DNA from: a virus
IMG/VR virus record: IMGVR_UViG_3300025666_000002
Span: 1 to 64,000 of that record
Reading direction: 5' to 3' (one strand)
Length of the DNA: 64,000 bases
This document shows positions 1 through 8,637 of the stretch, piece by piece. The notes beneath the pieces were generated by a model. The model ran no database searches, was not told the origin of the DNA, and saw only the letters and a list, made by a program, of their open reading frames with translations. Position numbers and translations under genes: made by a program. Each line of letters begins with the position of its first letter. Position 1 is the stretch's first letter.

Positions 1-535
1 CAGGCTTCATAAAGAAGGGTAAGTTCTCAACAACAACCTTAGTCTTATCAATAATTTCTTTTGTAGTATCTGACTTATTTGCTAGGATTAGCGTATTCTT
101 ATCTGTATTAAAGATTAAGTACCATGCATTATAGATTGATGCTGTAATTGTCTTACCCATCTGGCGCGACGCGAGTACTATATTAAAACGTTCATGTTGG
201 AAATTACGCAACATGCGTTTTTGATATTCACGTAATTTAACGTTCTTAATTCCATCATCTGTCATTACAACAGCATACTTCTCTGCAAAGTAAACAATAT
301 CTGTGGCACACCTTGCTAGTTCAGCAACCTCAGCATCAGTATATTCAAAAACAATATTGCCACGGCGTAGGAACTGCTTACCCTCATAGAAAGGCATCTT
401 CACTTTAGGTCTATATCCTTGGTCAAGTGCCAATAAAAGGTCATTAATCTGCTTAGTAGACCAGACTATTCTGTCCGATTCTATGTCAGATTCACCCTTT
501 GGGATCCATTTGTTATCTCCTACGTAATCGCTCAT
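1..535 (-). CDS. terL: Terminase large subunit gp17, N-terminal part (3' end outside window)
   Basis: This is the ATPase motor that packages DNA into the prohead. The frame is open from the ATG at 535 to the window edge and gives 178 residues. Residues 104-109 read YQKRML (adenine-binding Q motif) and 123-129 read SRQMGKT, the Walker A form typical of T4 gp17. The nuclease domain lies beyond the edge. The start is 2 bases downstream of the preceding gene's stop, and the gp16 homologue lies one gene further upstream, so T4 order is kept apart from one inserted gene. Confidence 0.95.
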   Translation of the reverse strand, partial: MSDYVGDNKWIPKGESDIESDRIVWSTKQINDLLLALDQGYRPKVKMPFYEGKQFLRRGNIVFEYTDAEVAELARCATDIVYFAEKYAVVMTDDGIKNVKLREYQKRMLRNFQHERFNIVLASRQMGKTITASIYNAWYLIFNTDKNTLILANKSDTTKEIIDKTKVVVENLPFFMKP

Positions 536-537
536 TC

Positions 538-885
538 TTAGTCTTCTTTTTCGTCAACTAGGTACATGAAGTTAGATGGGATAACCATCTTTTGTATTTT
601 TAGAGCTTTGAGTAAAAGACCAACAATTAAACCACCTGGCATAACTGCTATTGCACTTAACCCAATAGTCTTTAATACATCTTTAAGTTGATTGCCAATT
701 TCTGTGCGCTCTTCGTCTGTTACCTCTTCTCCATGTCTTACGGATCTGTAGATTTTAGAAAAGGCATCTTTAGTTTCTTTACTCTCCTTTGCAAGAGCTT
801 TAAAGAATTTAGAAGTTGACTTACCTAAACTTTTTAAACGCGGGTCCTCATTAACAAAACCTTCAAATAATTGTACTTTTCTCAT
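538..885 (-). CDS. Small protein with capsid-targeting-like N-terminus and hydrophobic LETM1-like segment
   Basis: 115 residues. The N-terminus MRKVQLFEGFVNED matches the F-x-x-F-V-N-E pattern shared with other genes here and resembling the T4 capsid targeting sequence, so this may be an internal head protein cut after VNE. The C-terminal half has a hydrophobic stretch (about residues 75-95, containing MPGGLIVGLLL) followed by IPSNF. That layout resembles the PGG...lPSxF block of LETM1-like proteins, but the similarity is weak. It sits between the small and large terminase genes with 2-base gaps on each side, which is an unusual place for an extra gene. Function unknown. Confidence 0.8.
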   Translation of the reverse strand: MRKVQLFEGFVNEDPRLKSLGKSTSKFFKALAKESKETKDAFSKIYRSVRHGEEVTDEERTEIGNQLKDVLKTIGLSAIAVMPGGLIVGLLLKALKIQKMVIPSNFMYLVDEKED

Positions 886-887
886 CT

Positions 888-1556
888 TTATATTTCATCT
901 GTTTCTACATCTTCAACGTCTTCGATGTCTTCAATGTCTTGTTGGTTAATGCCTTGCTGAATGGCATGCATTAGATCTTTAGTTCCACGCTGTACGTTTC
1001 TGCTGCTACTGTCACCACCGGCTTCTTCAATCTCACGTTTGTCATCTCTCTTCTTATAGATCTCAATATCACGTGCTATTCTTTTAGTAGCCTCTTCAGC
1101 TGCCATCAGGTACATGGTTTGAGATTTGATGATGTCTAACATTGATTTCTGCAGAGTTGCAAGTACTTCAAACATTCTTGGTGCTAATTCACCGTTGTCA
1201 ATTGTTTGTAATAATGTAGTCAGGGCTCTTTCACCAGCTTGGAGCTGATAGATTAATGATGACATTGTCATCTCATCCATCTTCTTTTTGGCTTGAATAT
1301 ATTCATCTTTCTCGATAATATCTGCATCGAGATAGAATTTCATTAGACTTGTAATGGTCTTCTTGGCCTTCTTGGTTGAGCTTGCTTTCATCTCACCGTA
1401 GTTAGCCGGAGCCATTAACTGTGTATTTCTCTGTGTTGCTGGCAGGTCTCTTGGATCAGATTCAACGTCAATTGACTCTTCATCACCGATTAGATTATCA
1501 AGTTCACGTCTAATCTCGTCTGCCTGCTCAGATATACTTCTTTTATCTTCGCTCAT
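888..1556 (-). CDS. terS: Terminase small subunit gp16
   Basis: 222 residues, mostly helical. In T4 this protein recognises DNA for packaging and stimulates gp17. The central block APRMFEVLATLQKSM aligns with the T4 gp16 block SPRHMEVFATLMGQM as I recall it, and coiled-coil segments surround it. The tail is strongly acidic (ED/VED repeats). Position just ahead of gp17, with one small gene between, supports the call. A GATATATAG element lies 19 bases upstream of the ATG. It is longer than T4 gp16 (164 residues), mainly through N- and C-terminal extensions. Confidence 0.85.
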   Translation of the reverse strand: MSEDKRSISEQADEIRRELDNLIGDEESIDVESDPRDLPATQRNTQLMAPANYGEMKASSTKKAKKTITSLMKFYLDADIIEKDEYIQAKKKMDEMTMSSLIYQLQAGERALTTLLQTIDNGELAPRMFEVLATLQKSMLDIIKSQTMYLMAAEEATKRIARDIEIYKKRDDKREIEEAGGDSSSRNVQRGTKDLMHAIQQGINQQDIEDIEDVEDVETDEI

Positions 1557-1574
1557 AAGTTGTGCTTTTATATG

Positions 1575-1583
1575 CTATATATC
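1575..1583 (-). promoter_or_regulatory. Late-promoter-like element upstream of terS
   Basis: GATATATAG on the minus strand, ending 18 bases before the terS ATG. It belongs to a recurring GATATATA(A/C/G/T) motif in front of virion genes and resembles the T4 late -10 box TATAAATA. Confidence 0.55.
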
Positions 1584-1587
1584 TAGA

Positions 1588-3528
1588 TTATCTAGACTGA
1601 CTGTACCTTCTTAATTGAATTGAAGGAATAGCATTGTCGATTACATGTGCTAACTGCGAGTCTCTAACAACATACTGCTGTAAGACATTCATCTGTTGAT
1701 CTTGGCCTACTGTCTGACTAAAGATTCTAATGTTAGTCACATCTAGTTTCGCTGGCTGTAACATCCAGTTCTTAGTAGGTTCCCAGGTACGAGCATTCGT
1801 AAACGACTTGGTTTGATTTAGTTTTAAGACTAAAGTTTTACTAGAATTACTTGCCGCCTGTCTGTTGCTGTTAGGATCTAGACGATATAAATTACAAGAC
1901 ATCTGTCTGTACTTATTACTTAGATTATAGACTAGACCATACCAAACATTATTCTCAAGTGCCAAAGCACTACCGAATATATGTGTACCGTTGTTAAGAT
2001 AGACTTTAATGCTAGAGCCGTTGGTTGTTATTTTTAAACCATTTTGATTAGAATAGCCATCGATGATAACCTGTTCTGTTGTATCAACCAACTTTGGTCT
2101 AAACCAAATAGTCACTGCAAGATTCTCTTCCTCTGTTAAGCTTGAAACCTTATTGTAAGCTACAAGTTCCATTGATTTATCCGGAGTTGAGTCTAGATCA
2201 TAATTGTTCTTAGAGACTACAGTCCACTGATTTCTTAATTCAGCATCTGAGATTGTAAGTTTCTTGTGTAGTCTAGCTCTAACACCATCGCCGACCTCAG
2301 CAAATACAGTTTTGTACTGTGTTGGTTTGGTTACCTTCTCGAATTCTTCTTGTCTCTCTTCACCAAAGACTTCTTCTACGCCAGTTGTTAGTGCATCAAG
2401 TTCTTGCTCTACTGTTTCATCTTCATGGATATTGCTAGTACGCTCTTCATATTTGCGCAGCATTAGTTTCCAGTAAGTTAGGTCCAGATTAAACTCATCT
2501 GCATATGCAATTGAGCTAACCTCATACATACGGTTCATTTTTGGAAAGTAGAGATAGTCTCTGCTGCGTGGGCTTGGCCCAATACCAAATGCTGTCTCAA
2601 ACTGCGTCTTGGTTAGGTGGATTTCAAACTCATCGAAGCCCATACCAAAAATGTCATAGTTAAACTCTCTTGTTGGAAATTCGTTGCCCGGCACCATGAT
2701 CTTTAACTCAGCCGACTCTTTTACGTTATAGAGTGAATACTCTTTTAAGATTACGTCACGACTACGATCATCTGGCTCAACTCTAAAGTATTTTACTGGA
2801 TGGCCCCACATTTCAGTTGAAACGTCTGTAATTTGACGGTAAACTGAAGTTGGTTTAGTTAAGGCATATGGGTCCCACATTTCATCTGTACATTCTGCTA
2901 TGATATTTGCACAACCTGTCATTGCATATGGGTCTACACATTCACCACAGAATTCTGGACAGCTAATAATTGTACCATCAGCAGTACTTAGTTCATAAGT
3001 CAATGAAAGTAGTGTTATCTTGTTAACATTGCTTAGTCTATCAACTTCTAGCCTAAGTTCAATCCAAAGCGGTTGATCTGGGTCAAAATTAAGTCCTAGT
3101 AGATCATATGGTCCATTGTTAGTTGTCAAAGGTAGTAGCTGGCTCATTTCACCAGGCTCTTCACCTTGTGACCAACGGTATTGATATGTAAAAAGATTGT
3201 TTGCGTCTTCTGGTAAATAGAAAGTCAGACCACTTGCTGTAAATGTCGGTGCTTGTGTAACTGTAAACGTATTCGCGTCAACTACTTGGTCGACTGTATA
3301 GTATTCATTACCTACGATAAACTGATCTCCTGAGATTAAACTCAAGTTCGTGTTAGTGCCAGTAACTGTGGTAGATGCAGCCACAAAGTTAAGAGTGCCA
3401 CTAGTGTTTGGTGTACTAACACCAACAACTGATGTCCAGCTTAAAACGCTTTGTACGTTTAAGTATGGATTTTCTAGCTTTGCATATATTACATCACCGA
3501 TCTGGTCTGCTGTAAAATTATTTACCAT
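1588..3528 (-). CDS. Virion structural protein with C-terminal LamG/concanavalin-like domain
   Basis: 646 residues. The C-terminal third (about residues 450-630) has the pattern of a jelly-roll lectin (LamG/ConA-like) domain: VTIWFRPKLVDTTEQVIIDG, then NNVWYGLVYNLSNKYRQM. The N-terminal third has a Thr/Val-rich beta segment (GTNTNLSLISGDQFIVGNEY) like those in phage tail or fibre proteins. A Cys-rich patch (CPEFCGEC, about residue 190) could bind metal or form disulfides. It is preceded by a late-promoter-like element and followed by the terminase genes. Probably a neck, tail or decoration component; I cannot name a T4 counterpart. Confidence 0.7.
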   Translation of the reverse strand: MVNNFTADQIGDVIYAKLENPYLNVQSVLSWTSVVGVSTPNTSGTLNFVAASTTVTGTNTNLSLISGDQFIVGNEYYTVDQVVDANTFTVTQAPTFTASGLTFYLPEDANNLFTYQYRWSQGEEPGEMSQLLPLTTNNGPYDLLGLNFDPDQPLWIELRLEVDRLSNVNKITLLSLTYELSTADGTIISCPEFCGECVDPYAMTGCANIIAECTDEMWDPYALTKPTSVYRQITDVSTEMWGHPVKYFRVEPDDRSRDVILKEYSLYNVKESAELKIMVPGNEFPTREFNYDIFGMGFDEFEIHLTKTQFETAFGIGPSPRSRDYLYFPKMNRMYEVSSIAYADEFNLDLTYWKLMLRKYEERTSNIHEDETVEQELDALTTGVEEVFGEERQEEFEKVTKPTQYKTVFAEVGDGVRARLHKKLTISDAELRNQWTVVSKNNYDLDSTPDKSMELVAYNKVSSLTEEENLAVTIWFRPKLVDTTEQVIIDGYSNQNGLKITTNGSSIKVYLNNGTHIFGSALALENNVWYGLVYNLSNKYRQMSCNLYRLDPNSNRQAASNSSKTLVLKLNQTKSFTNARTWEPTKNWMLQPAKLDVTNIRIFSQTVGQDQQMNVLQQYVVRDSQLAHVIDNAIPSIQLRRYSQSR

Positions 3529-3550
3529 TGAGGCTTAAGTCTGTATTTTG

Positions 3551-3560
3551 TTTATATATC
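3551..3560 (-). promoter_or_regulatory. Late-promoter-like element
   Basis: GATATATAAA on the minus strand, 22 bases before the ATG at 3528. It overlaps the stop codon of the upstream gene, so the virion gene can be expressed separately from the replication genes ahead of it. Confidence 0.6.
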
Positions 3561-4202
3561 AGACTCAATATCGGTGATTAAGAGTATTTCTGGGTTATCA
3601 GTCTCATATGCCTCAAAGTATTGTATCATCGCATTGAGTATAGTGAAGATTTCATTTGTGTTGTTTGCAACAAGATAGTTATCAATCTTGTTCATTAACT
3701 CATTAGTCTTAACCACTTTAAAATATTCACCTGAGTTTAACAGATCCATCTTATTTAAAAGCTTATTAATAACATAAGTTTGATGGCTGTTAAAATGGTC
3801 AAAGACTCTGAAAGTACCTCTTAGTGTTTTAATACTGAACTTGATAGTTTTAATCTGCTCGATCTCAACTATGCGTTTATAGCTCATGTTCTTATTGAGA
3901 TTGACTTTAAGCCATCTAAGACTAGTCATATTCTCAAAAATCTTTTTAATAAAGTAGATTGTGGTTGCCTCTTTGTGTAATAGACTTTCACCGACTGAGT
4001 CTATTATGTTTAGATCATCATAGAAGTATTCGTTAACTACATTTTTAAGATCATTTGCAGAAATCAAGACAGAGTCCTTAGCTAGCTCTTTAGAATTATA
4101 ATGGCGCTTGAGTAAGCCCCATAGTTTTAAATCTATTGAGTTATACTTGTAGAGTGTAATATCTACAACTTCTGAAAATGTATCTTTATTTTGAGTAAAC
4201 AT
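3552..4202 (-). CDS. Protein of unknown function
   Basis: 216 residues from the ATG at 4202 (MFTQNKDTFSEVV). An in-frame ATG at 4217 would add five residues. I prefer 4202 because it gives a short 17-base overlap with the upstream gene, typical of this operon. The protein is rich in Lys, Asn and Ile, largely helical, with no membrane segment or recognisable motif. It is last in a run with gp44, RNase H and a gp62 candidate, so a replication or transcription role is possible but not shown. It ends in an acidic tail (ITDIESDI). Confidence 0.75.
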   Translation of the reverse strand: MFTQNKDTFSEVVDITLYKYNSIDLKLWGLLKRHYNSKELAKDSVLISANDLKNVVNEYFYDDLNIIDSVGESLLHKEATTIYFIKKIFENMTSLRWLKVNLNKNMSYKRIVEIEQIKTIKFSIKTLRGTFRVFDHFNSHQTYVINKLLNKMDLLNSGEYFKVVKTNELMNKIDNYLVANNTNEIFTILNAMIQYFEAYETDNPEILLITDIESDI

Positions 4203-4614
4203 CAACCTGCTCTTCAATCTTTTTTAAGTCGGCGTATAGACTTTCTTTGGCAAACTGCTCAAGTTCTTTAAACTCTCTGTTGCCAATTTCATTCTTCTCC
4301 ATATAGATTCTAACGGCACCTTCGCTTGGAATATATTTATCCTTGGCTGTGGTCTTAGCCTTTTTAGTTTTAGTGTACCACCAGCCGGGCACAGACTTAA
4401 ATCGCATAGCGACCATGCTCCATGATTCTACAACTGCAGCTCCGTTGATCCCGTTGTGATTAAAGAGATTAGCGTTACTTGGGAACTTAATAGCAAAGAA
4501 GCGATTAATCATAAAGTGATGGCGCTTCTTGTTGTGGTTCTTAATTTTATAAAATTGATCTCGCTTCGTAAACATGATCTTTACGAAGTCAAATAGTTTA
4601 GTTTCGTCTAACAT
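4186..4614 (-). CDS. 62: Possible clamp-loader small subunit (gp62-like)
   Basis: 142 residues. In T4, gp62 forms the sliding-clamp loader with gp44, which here lies two genes upstream. The patterns FMINRFFAIKFPSNANLFNH and MRFKSVPGWWYTK recall, from memory, the short loader A subunits of T4-like phages (xxINRxxS...xxN...RFxxWxxK), followed by a helix EFKELEQFAKESL. The match is not strong and the protein is shorter than T4 gp62 (187 residues). Context is the main support. The alternative is an unrelated small replication-operon protein. Confidence 0.45.
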   Translation of the reverse strand: MLDETKLFDFVKIMFTKRDQFYKIKNHNKKRHHFMINRFFAIKFPSNANLFNHNGINGAAVVESWSMVAMRFKSVPGWWYTKTKKAKTTAKDKYIPSEGAVRIYMEKNEIGNREFKELEQFAKESLYADLKKIEEQVDVYSK

Positions 4615-4615
4615 A

Positions 4616-4792
4616 TTATTTTATCCAGTCTAAAAATGCTAAATGGTAAGCATCCAGTAAAGTAAATTCTGTGTCGGATGAGCGTTCTTTCCATATTTTT
4701 TCAGCACTCTCTTTGACTTCCAGTCTTAAACCATGAGCATTAGCTTCGGATAAAATCTCTTGTATCGTAATCTCTTCTTGTAAAGTATGCAT
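4616..4792 (-). CDS. Small protein of unknown function (58 residues)
   Basis: A 58-codon frame starting MHTLQEEITIQEILSEA and ending LAFLDWIK. Its ATG overlaps the stop of the RNase H gene as TAATG, and its stop lies one base before the ATG of the next gene, so it fills an otherwise empty gap and is probably translationally coupled. The composition is that of a soluble helical protein. No family recognised. Confidence 0.7.
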   Translation of the reverse strand: MHTLQEEITIQEILSEANAHGLRLEVKESAEKIWKERSSDTEFTLLDAYHLAFLDWIK

Positions 4793-6066
4793 TAGAATAA
4801 GTTGTTTAAGTTTTTAGTCTTAGGTGCTGTTTTTGTTTCTCTGTCCGTGCTCTTTTTACCAACCAGTTTCATTGGCTTTACCGGCTCTTCTTCTGGAATA
4901 TCCATACCTGCAAATACATCTGGGCCAGCGTTATGCTTCTTCTCTAGCCAATCAGTACCTGCTAGGATCTTGTCCATTTTAAGTAGAGTTTCAACGTTAT
5001 TTAAGGCACCTTCCCAGTCAGTTTCAATAGCTGCAAAGATAGCTTTCTGAATAGCATCTGGAATAGTTCTAGTATGTAGCAACATCAATGCAATATTCTT
5101 AGTCAGGCCAGCCTTAATCAAGTTTGTATTACTGTGGCCGACAACTCTGTAGATAATATCGGATAATGCGTCTTTGTGCTCTGTAGAAAAAAGATAGTCA
5201 ATTGTAAAATCTGCATGTTCTTTTGTAAACTGATCGTAGATCTTATCAGCCATTTTATCAGTAATTGAGTAAGTTCTCAACTTACCATTCTTCATCTCTT
5301 TCTGCCAAGTCACAACTGACTGGATGTTATCCGACTTGTCACCTACAAGCATCTTAGTAAAGATAAAACGATCACAGTCAACTTCTTCAATTGTAACTTT
5401 ATTTTCTTTTACCCAGTCTAAGATTCTAGTCTGATAGTCGTCTCTAAGCATATGCTGACCGCCCATGTTGAATAACATGGCGTCTCTATCCATTTTCTGT
5501 GCTGCAGACTTTTCCATGTCTTCAACAAAACCAGGATATGCATACAGAGTTCTCTTAGTGTTATAGTACCAGATTGTATGTGCGTCGTTTGCAGTTGAAT
5601 GATTAACTAATTGGATTAAGTCACGGTCACCAGTCCAAACGATACAGCTTTTGCCGCGATCGTTCAGCATTGTTGACCAACCAAAGAGAACATCATCTGC
5701 TTCAGCACCGCTGATCTGATGTACTGTTACACCATGCTCTTGCATGATCTTTTGGAATTCTTCATAAATTGAGTAAACTGCAGTCCAGTCTACATCACTC
5801 TTTTGTTTTCTAGTACCTTTGTATTCTGCTTCTGGGTATAGGTCTTTACGCCAAGACTTAGAGTCAACTGCGATGACAACGTCATCCACAAAACATTTAA
5901 GCTTGCGCATCTCAGATGCAAAGTCAATTGACAGTTTACGCATAAACTGTGCTTTTTGTTTATCATCACCTAGAAGCATACCGCTCTTAGGTTTAGGCAG
6001 AACAAAAAGGCGGCTAAAGACAAAGTAGTTGCCGTCTATTAATAGTGTATGTTTTCCCACCTTCAT
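4792..6066 (-). CDS. rnh: RNase H / FEN-type 5'-3' exonuclease
   Basis: Removes RNA primers from lagging-strand fragments, as T4 RNase H does. 424 residues from the ATG at 6066 (MKVGKHTLLIDGNYFVFSR). The longer frame to 6114 runs over a promoter-like sequence and was rejected. Metal-site motifs of the PIN/FEN fold are visible: LLIDGNY near the start, AEADDVLFGW, WTGDRDLIQL and MLVGDKSDNI (helix-2-turn-helix region). It is longer than T4 RNase H (305 residues), with an extra C-terminal part that ends NLNNLF, a candidate sliding-clamp-binding tail like those of the gp33 candidate and polymerase here. It follows the gp44 gene. Confidence 0.9.
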   Translation of the reverse strand: MKVGKHTLLIDGNYFVFSRLFVLPKPKSGMLLGDDKQKAQFMRKLSIDFASEMRKLKCFVDDVVIAVDSKSWRKDLYPEAEYKGTRKQKSDVDWTAVYSIYEEFQKIMQEHGVTVHQISGAEADDVLFGWSTMLNDRGKSCIVWTGDRDLIQLVNHSTANDAHTIWYYNTKRTLYAYPGFVEDMEKSAAQKMDRDAMLFNMGGQHMLRDDYQTRILDWVKENKVTIEEVDCDRFIFTKMLVGDKSDNIQSVVTWQKEMKNGKLRTYSITDKMADKIYDQFTKEHADFTIDYLFSTEHKDALSDIIYRVVGHSNTNLIKAGLTKNIALMLLHTRTIPDAIQKAIFAAIETDWEGALNNVETLLKMDKILAGTDWLEKKHNAGPDVFAGMDIPEEEPVKPMKLVGKKSTDRETKTAPKTKNLNNLF

Positions 6067-6089
6067 ATTGTTATCTTTTACGTACAGTA

Positions 6090-6097
6090 CAAATATA
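6090..6097 (-). promoter_or_regulatory. Bacteroidota-type promoter element upstream of rnh
   Basis: TATATTTG on the minus strand fits the Bacteroidota -7 consensus TAnnTTTG and sits 23 bases upstream of the rnh ATG. The extended sequence TTATTATATTTGTACTGTA is nearly repeated at about 38305-38320. The -33 region (T-rich) is only a partial match. Confidence 0.45.
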
Positions 6098-6140
6098 ATA
6101 AAAATATTTGACACTGAAAAATTATTTTACAAAAATCTTG

Positions 6141-7097
6141 TTATTCTCTTACAATAGTCTGGATCTCATATACACAGCTTAACATGGTTACAACAGGATC
6201 GATTACATGGACTCTTTGTGCTTGGTGCTTAGCCACTGTAATAATAATCTGTGGTATATGTTTTACGCTTTGAGATCTTTCTTGTTTTATATATTCGACA
6301 AAGTCATCGCCTAGTGTCTGTAAGATGTCATCTGTCTTTGAAGCGTAATTGCTTACCAAGAGCTGATAGTTCTTAGCTGGATCTGTCTCGTTAAAGATTA
6401 GATCAAAAACATCTTTATAGACTGAGTTGAAGCGTTTAACTTCTGCTTCAGTAATATGGTTTGTACCTTGTGTTTTATAGCCCTGTAGCTTATTCAAGGT
6501 GCTTCTTAGATCTGGGAAGTTACGACGTACAAACTCAACTAATGCTGGTTTTTCAATTGTCATCTCTTCTTGGTTACAGATATTATAAACACGCTTGATA
6601 TATTTCTTAGTCAATTCAGCCTCTTCTTCCTTGTCAAAGTCAAAGTTAATTACTTCAAATCTGCTTAAGATTGGATCTGGTAATTTATTGATGTAGTTAC
6701 ATGTTGCAATAAAGCGGCTGTTACTTGCAAATATCTCCATTGTCGCACGCAGTGCTTTAAAGAACTGATCCGATACACCGTCAACCTCATCTAGGATTAC
6801 AACTTTAAAGCTGCCTGGTTTGTCCATAATTGAAACCGTTGAACAGAAGTCAGTGATTCTAGTTCTAATCACGTCAACCGAAGTATCTGTTGATGCGTTA
6901 ATATAGAGATAAGGCAATTCAAATTGATTGACGATTGCTTTAGCTGCTGATGTTTTACCAGTTCCAGGACTGCCTGCAAACAGCATATTCTGAACTAGGC
7001 CATCTTTAAACTTATTCATTACACGATCTGGTAAGATCAACTCGCTTAAATCTTTTGGACGATACTTCTCTGTGAAGAGCTGGTTTATTGACTGCAT
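6141..7097 (-). CDS. 44: Sliding-clamp loader large subunit gp44
   Basis: 318-residue AAA+ ATPase that loads gp45 onto DNA. FTEKYRPKDLSEL at the N-terminus is the RFC/clamp-loader signature. Walker A is GSPGTGKT (42-49), Walker B is VVILDEVD (99-106), and LSRFEVINFDF is the sensor/SRF region. Length matches T4 gp44 (319). Its start lies in the 62-base divergent region with the only plus-strand gene, so its promoter must lie there or within that gene. Confidence 0.95.
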   Translation of the reverse strand: MQSINQLFTEKYRPKDLSELILPDRVMNKFKDGLVQNMLFAGSPGTGKTSAAKAIVNQFELPYLYINASTDTSVDVIRTRITDFCSTVSIMDKPGSFKVVILDEVDGVSDQFFKALRATMEIFASNSRFIATCNYINKLPDPILSRFEVINFDFDKEEEAELTKKYIKRVYNICNQEEMTIEKPALVEFVRRNFPDLRSTLNKLQGYKTQGTNHITEAEVKRFNSVYKDVFDLIFNETDPAKNYQLLVSNYASKTDDILQTLGDDFVEYIKQERSQSVKHIPQIIITVAKHQAQRVHVIDPVVTMLSCVYEIQTIVRE

Positions 7098-7159
7098 ATA
7101 AGTTACTTTTGTATCTTATATGAAAGCTGGCCTCTTAGTTTCACTGATAGATAGTATAT

Positions 7160-7672
7160 ATGGCTAGATCTTACGCTGACATTAGAATTGAGAGAACCGG
7201 TGGTAGTTATCCAATCAACCGATATGGTATTAAACTGAAGCCTCTTCAGAAAAAGCACCGTAGATTCTTGGTTGAAAATCGTCATATCAAGAAGTGGTCT
7301 GGTGATGACCAGTTTATTCACTGCGTCCTTAGAATGCAGAAAGTCAGCACAAAGGATAGTACTGCATACAAAACATACTTTGATTGGCAATCTGAGCGCC
7401 CTGTGGACATTAACGAGTTTAAAGAGAGTGTCAACACAGTTAATTGGTTATGTGCCATCAGCGGCAAACCAATCAAGTCTAAGTTTATGAATTTTGATCT
7501 TGAGAACTTTGTCCACCCAGAATACCATGATGTCTTAAAGGCTCCAATGGTCGACAGCAGGATTCTTAAGAGTTCAATTGAGTTTCGCCGTAAATGTAAA
7601 GAACTCCTGCTCAATGAGAGACAGGAGTTCCTAGATCTTGCAAAGAAGAATGCTAAGCGTAAATTAGATTAA
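7160..7672 (+). CDS. Protein of unknown function; only plus-strand gene
   Basis: 170 residues, very basic (Lys/Arg-rich, ends KKNAKRKLD), beginning MARSYADIRIERTGGSYPIN. There is no membrane segment. The reading frame, composition and codon use look real, whereas the opposing minus-strand frames are Ser/Leu-rich shadows. It diverges from gp44 and converges on the next minus-strand gene, with overlapping stop codons (7669-7672). GATAGTATAT lies directly upstream of its ATG. The basic composition suggests nucleic-acid contact, but I recognise no family. Confidence 0.8.
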   Translation: MARSYADIRIERTGGSYPINRYGIKLKPLQKKHRRFLVENRHIKKWSGDDQFIHCVLRMQKVSTKDSTAYKTYFDWQSERPVDINEFKESVNTVNWLCAISGKPIKSKFMNFDLENFVHPEYHDVLKAPMVDSRILKSSIEFRRKCKELLLNERQEFLDLAKKNAKRKLD

Positions 7673-8529
7673 GCTTCGCTATCTTCAGTTTCTTCTTTAT
7701 CTTTAAATTCTTGTTGAAGCTTTTCTTTTTCAGCCTCAATTCTGGCTAAGTCTTCTTTAGAAGCATTCTTAACCTTTTCTTCTGCGGCTTTCTTTTCTTC
7801 TTCAGCCTTCTTTAATCTTCTATCTAGTGATCTTACTGCATTACGGTAAGTCTTTTGGTATCTTTCTTTTTCTGTATCTGTAAGAAGTTTTGAGTCTAAC
7901 ATAAACTGAGCGATTTCCATTCTAACCTCAGAATTTAGAGTGCCTATAAAATCTTTATATTTTGGGTACTTTTCAATCAGAGCGCCGTTCATGTCTTCTG
8001 CTGCCTGTCTTAACTCTTCGATCTTTTTATTAAATTCTTTAACTTTCTGTCTTGATCTATCATCAAAGTCTTGCTTCTTATAATCTCTAAGTTCTTTTAC
8101 GTAGATCTCCATCTTTGCAGCTTTTATCTTATTAGCTCTAACCACTTTTTTGTGTTTAGCTCTAATTTTAGCTTTAGTAACTGCTCTTTTAATTAGTATT
8201 CCAACACCTACACCAGCAGCTGCAACAACACCAGCTGCAATTACTGGAATCATATATAACTCTGCCGACACAATCTGATCTACAGTACCTTCATTAAGTT
8301 GTGATTCATTTGCAAATTCCTCAACATCTTCCATGTTATTTGCAAGGTATTCAAGTTTGTTAATAATGGTATCAACATCTTTTACAATATCTGTTCTAAT
8401 GCCTGGTTTTGCATCTACGTTAATATCAACACCCTGTTTAACGTCAACATTGCTAACCTTAGTATCTACTGCAGTTCTCGTCTCAGCAAATTCTTCAAAA
8501 AGCATTAATTTATTCTTAAGCTTCATCAT
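7669..8529 (-). CDS. Candidate internal head protein with membrane segment and coiled coil
   Basis: 286 residues. The start is MMKLKNKLMLFEEFAET; the first or second Met gives the motif LFEEFAE that parallels the T4 capsid targeting sequence. A second cleavage-like site occurs at SQLNEGT (about residue 77). A glycine/alanine-rich hydrophobic segment (MIPVIAAGVVAAAGVGVGIL, about 91-110) could span a membrane. It is followed by a basic helix and a long Lys/Glu coiled coil that ends acidic (EETEDSEA). It lies downstream of the capsid gene and its terminator, with its own GATATATAA element. A protein that enters the cell with the DNA and acts at the membrane is plausible. Confidence 0.8.
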   Translation of the reverse strand: MMKLKNKLMLFEEFAETRTAVDTKVSNVDVKQGVDINVDAKPGIRTDIVKDVDTIINKLEYLANNMEDVEEFANESQLNEGTVDQIVSAELYMIPVIAAGVVAAAGVGVGILIKRAVTKAKIRAKHKKVVRANKIKAAKMEIYVKELRDYKKQDFDDRSRQKVKEFNKKIEELRQAAEDMNGALIEKYPKYKDFIGTLNSEVRMEIAQFMLDSKLLTDTEKERYQKTYRNAVRSLDRRLKKAEEEKKAAEEKVKNASKEDLARIEAEKEKLQQEFKDKEETEDSEA

Positions 8530-8556
8530 ACTCTTATTTTTTTTAGTATCTTTGTA

Positions 8557-8565
8557 TTATATATC
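8557..8565 (-). promoter_or_regulatory. Late-promoter-like element
   Basis: GATATATAA on the minus strand, about 28 bases upstream of the ATG at 8529 and just downstream of the capsid-gene terminator. It gives the internal-protein gene its own late start. Confidence 0.6.
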
Positions 8566-8579
8566 AGACTTCTATAAAC

Positions 8580-8607
8580 AAAAAAGAGGCCCTCAAATGA
8601 GAGCCTC
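8580..8607 (-). terminator. Rho-independent terminator after the capsid gene
   Basis: On the minus strand GAGGCTCTC, loop ATTT, GAGGGCCTC, then TTTTTT. It lies 31 bases past the capsid stop codon. Confidence 0.85.
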
Positions 8608-8637
8608 TCTTATATAAACGTGTTATCTAGTTAAAGA

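Noticed and set aside
7318-7614. Minus-strand reading frame opposite the plus-strand gene
   Set aside because: Ser/Leu-rich composition typical of an antisense shadow; the plus-strand frame is longer and has natural Lys/Glu/Asp content.
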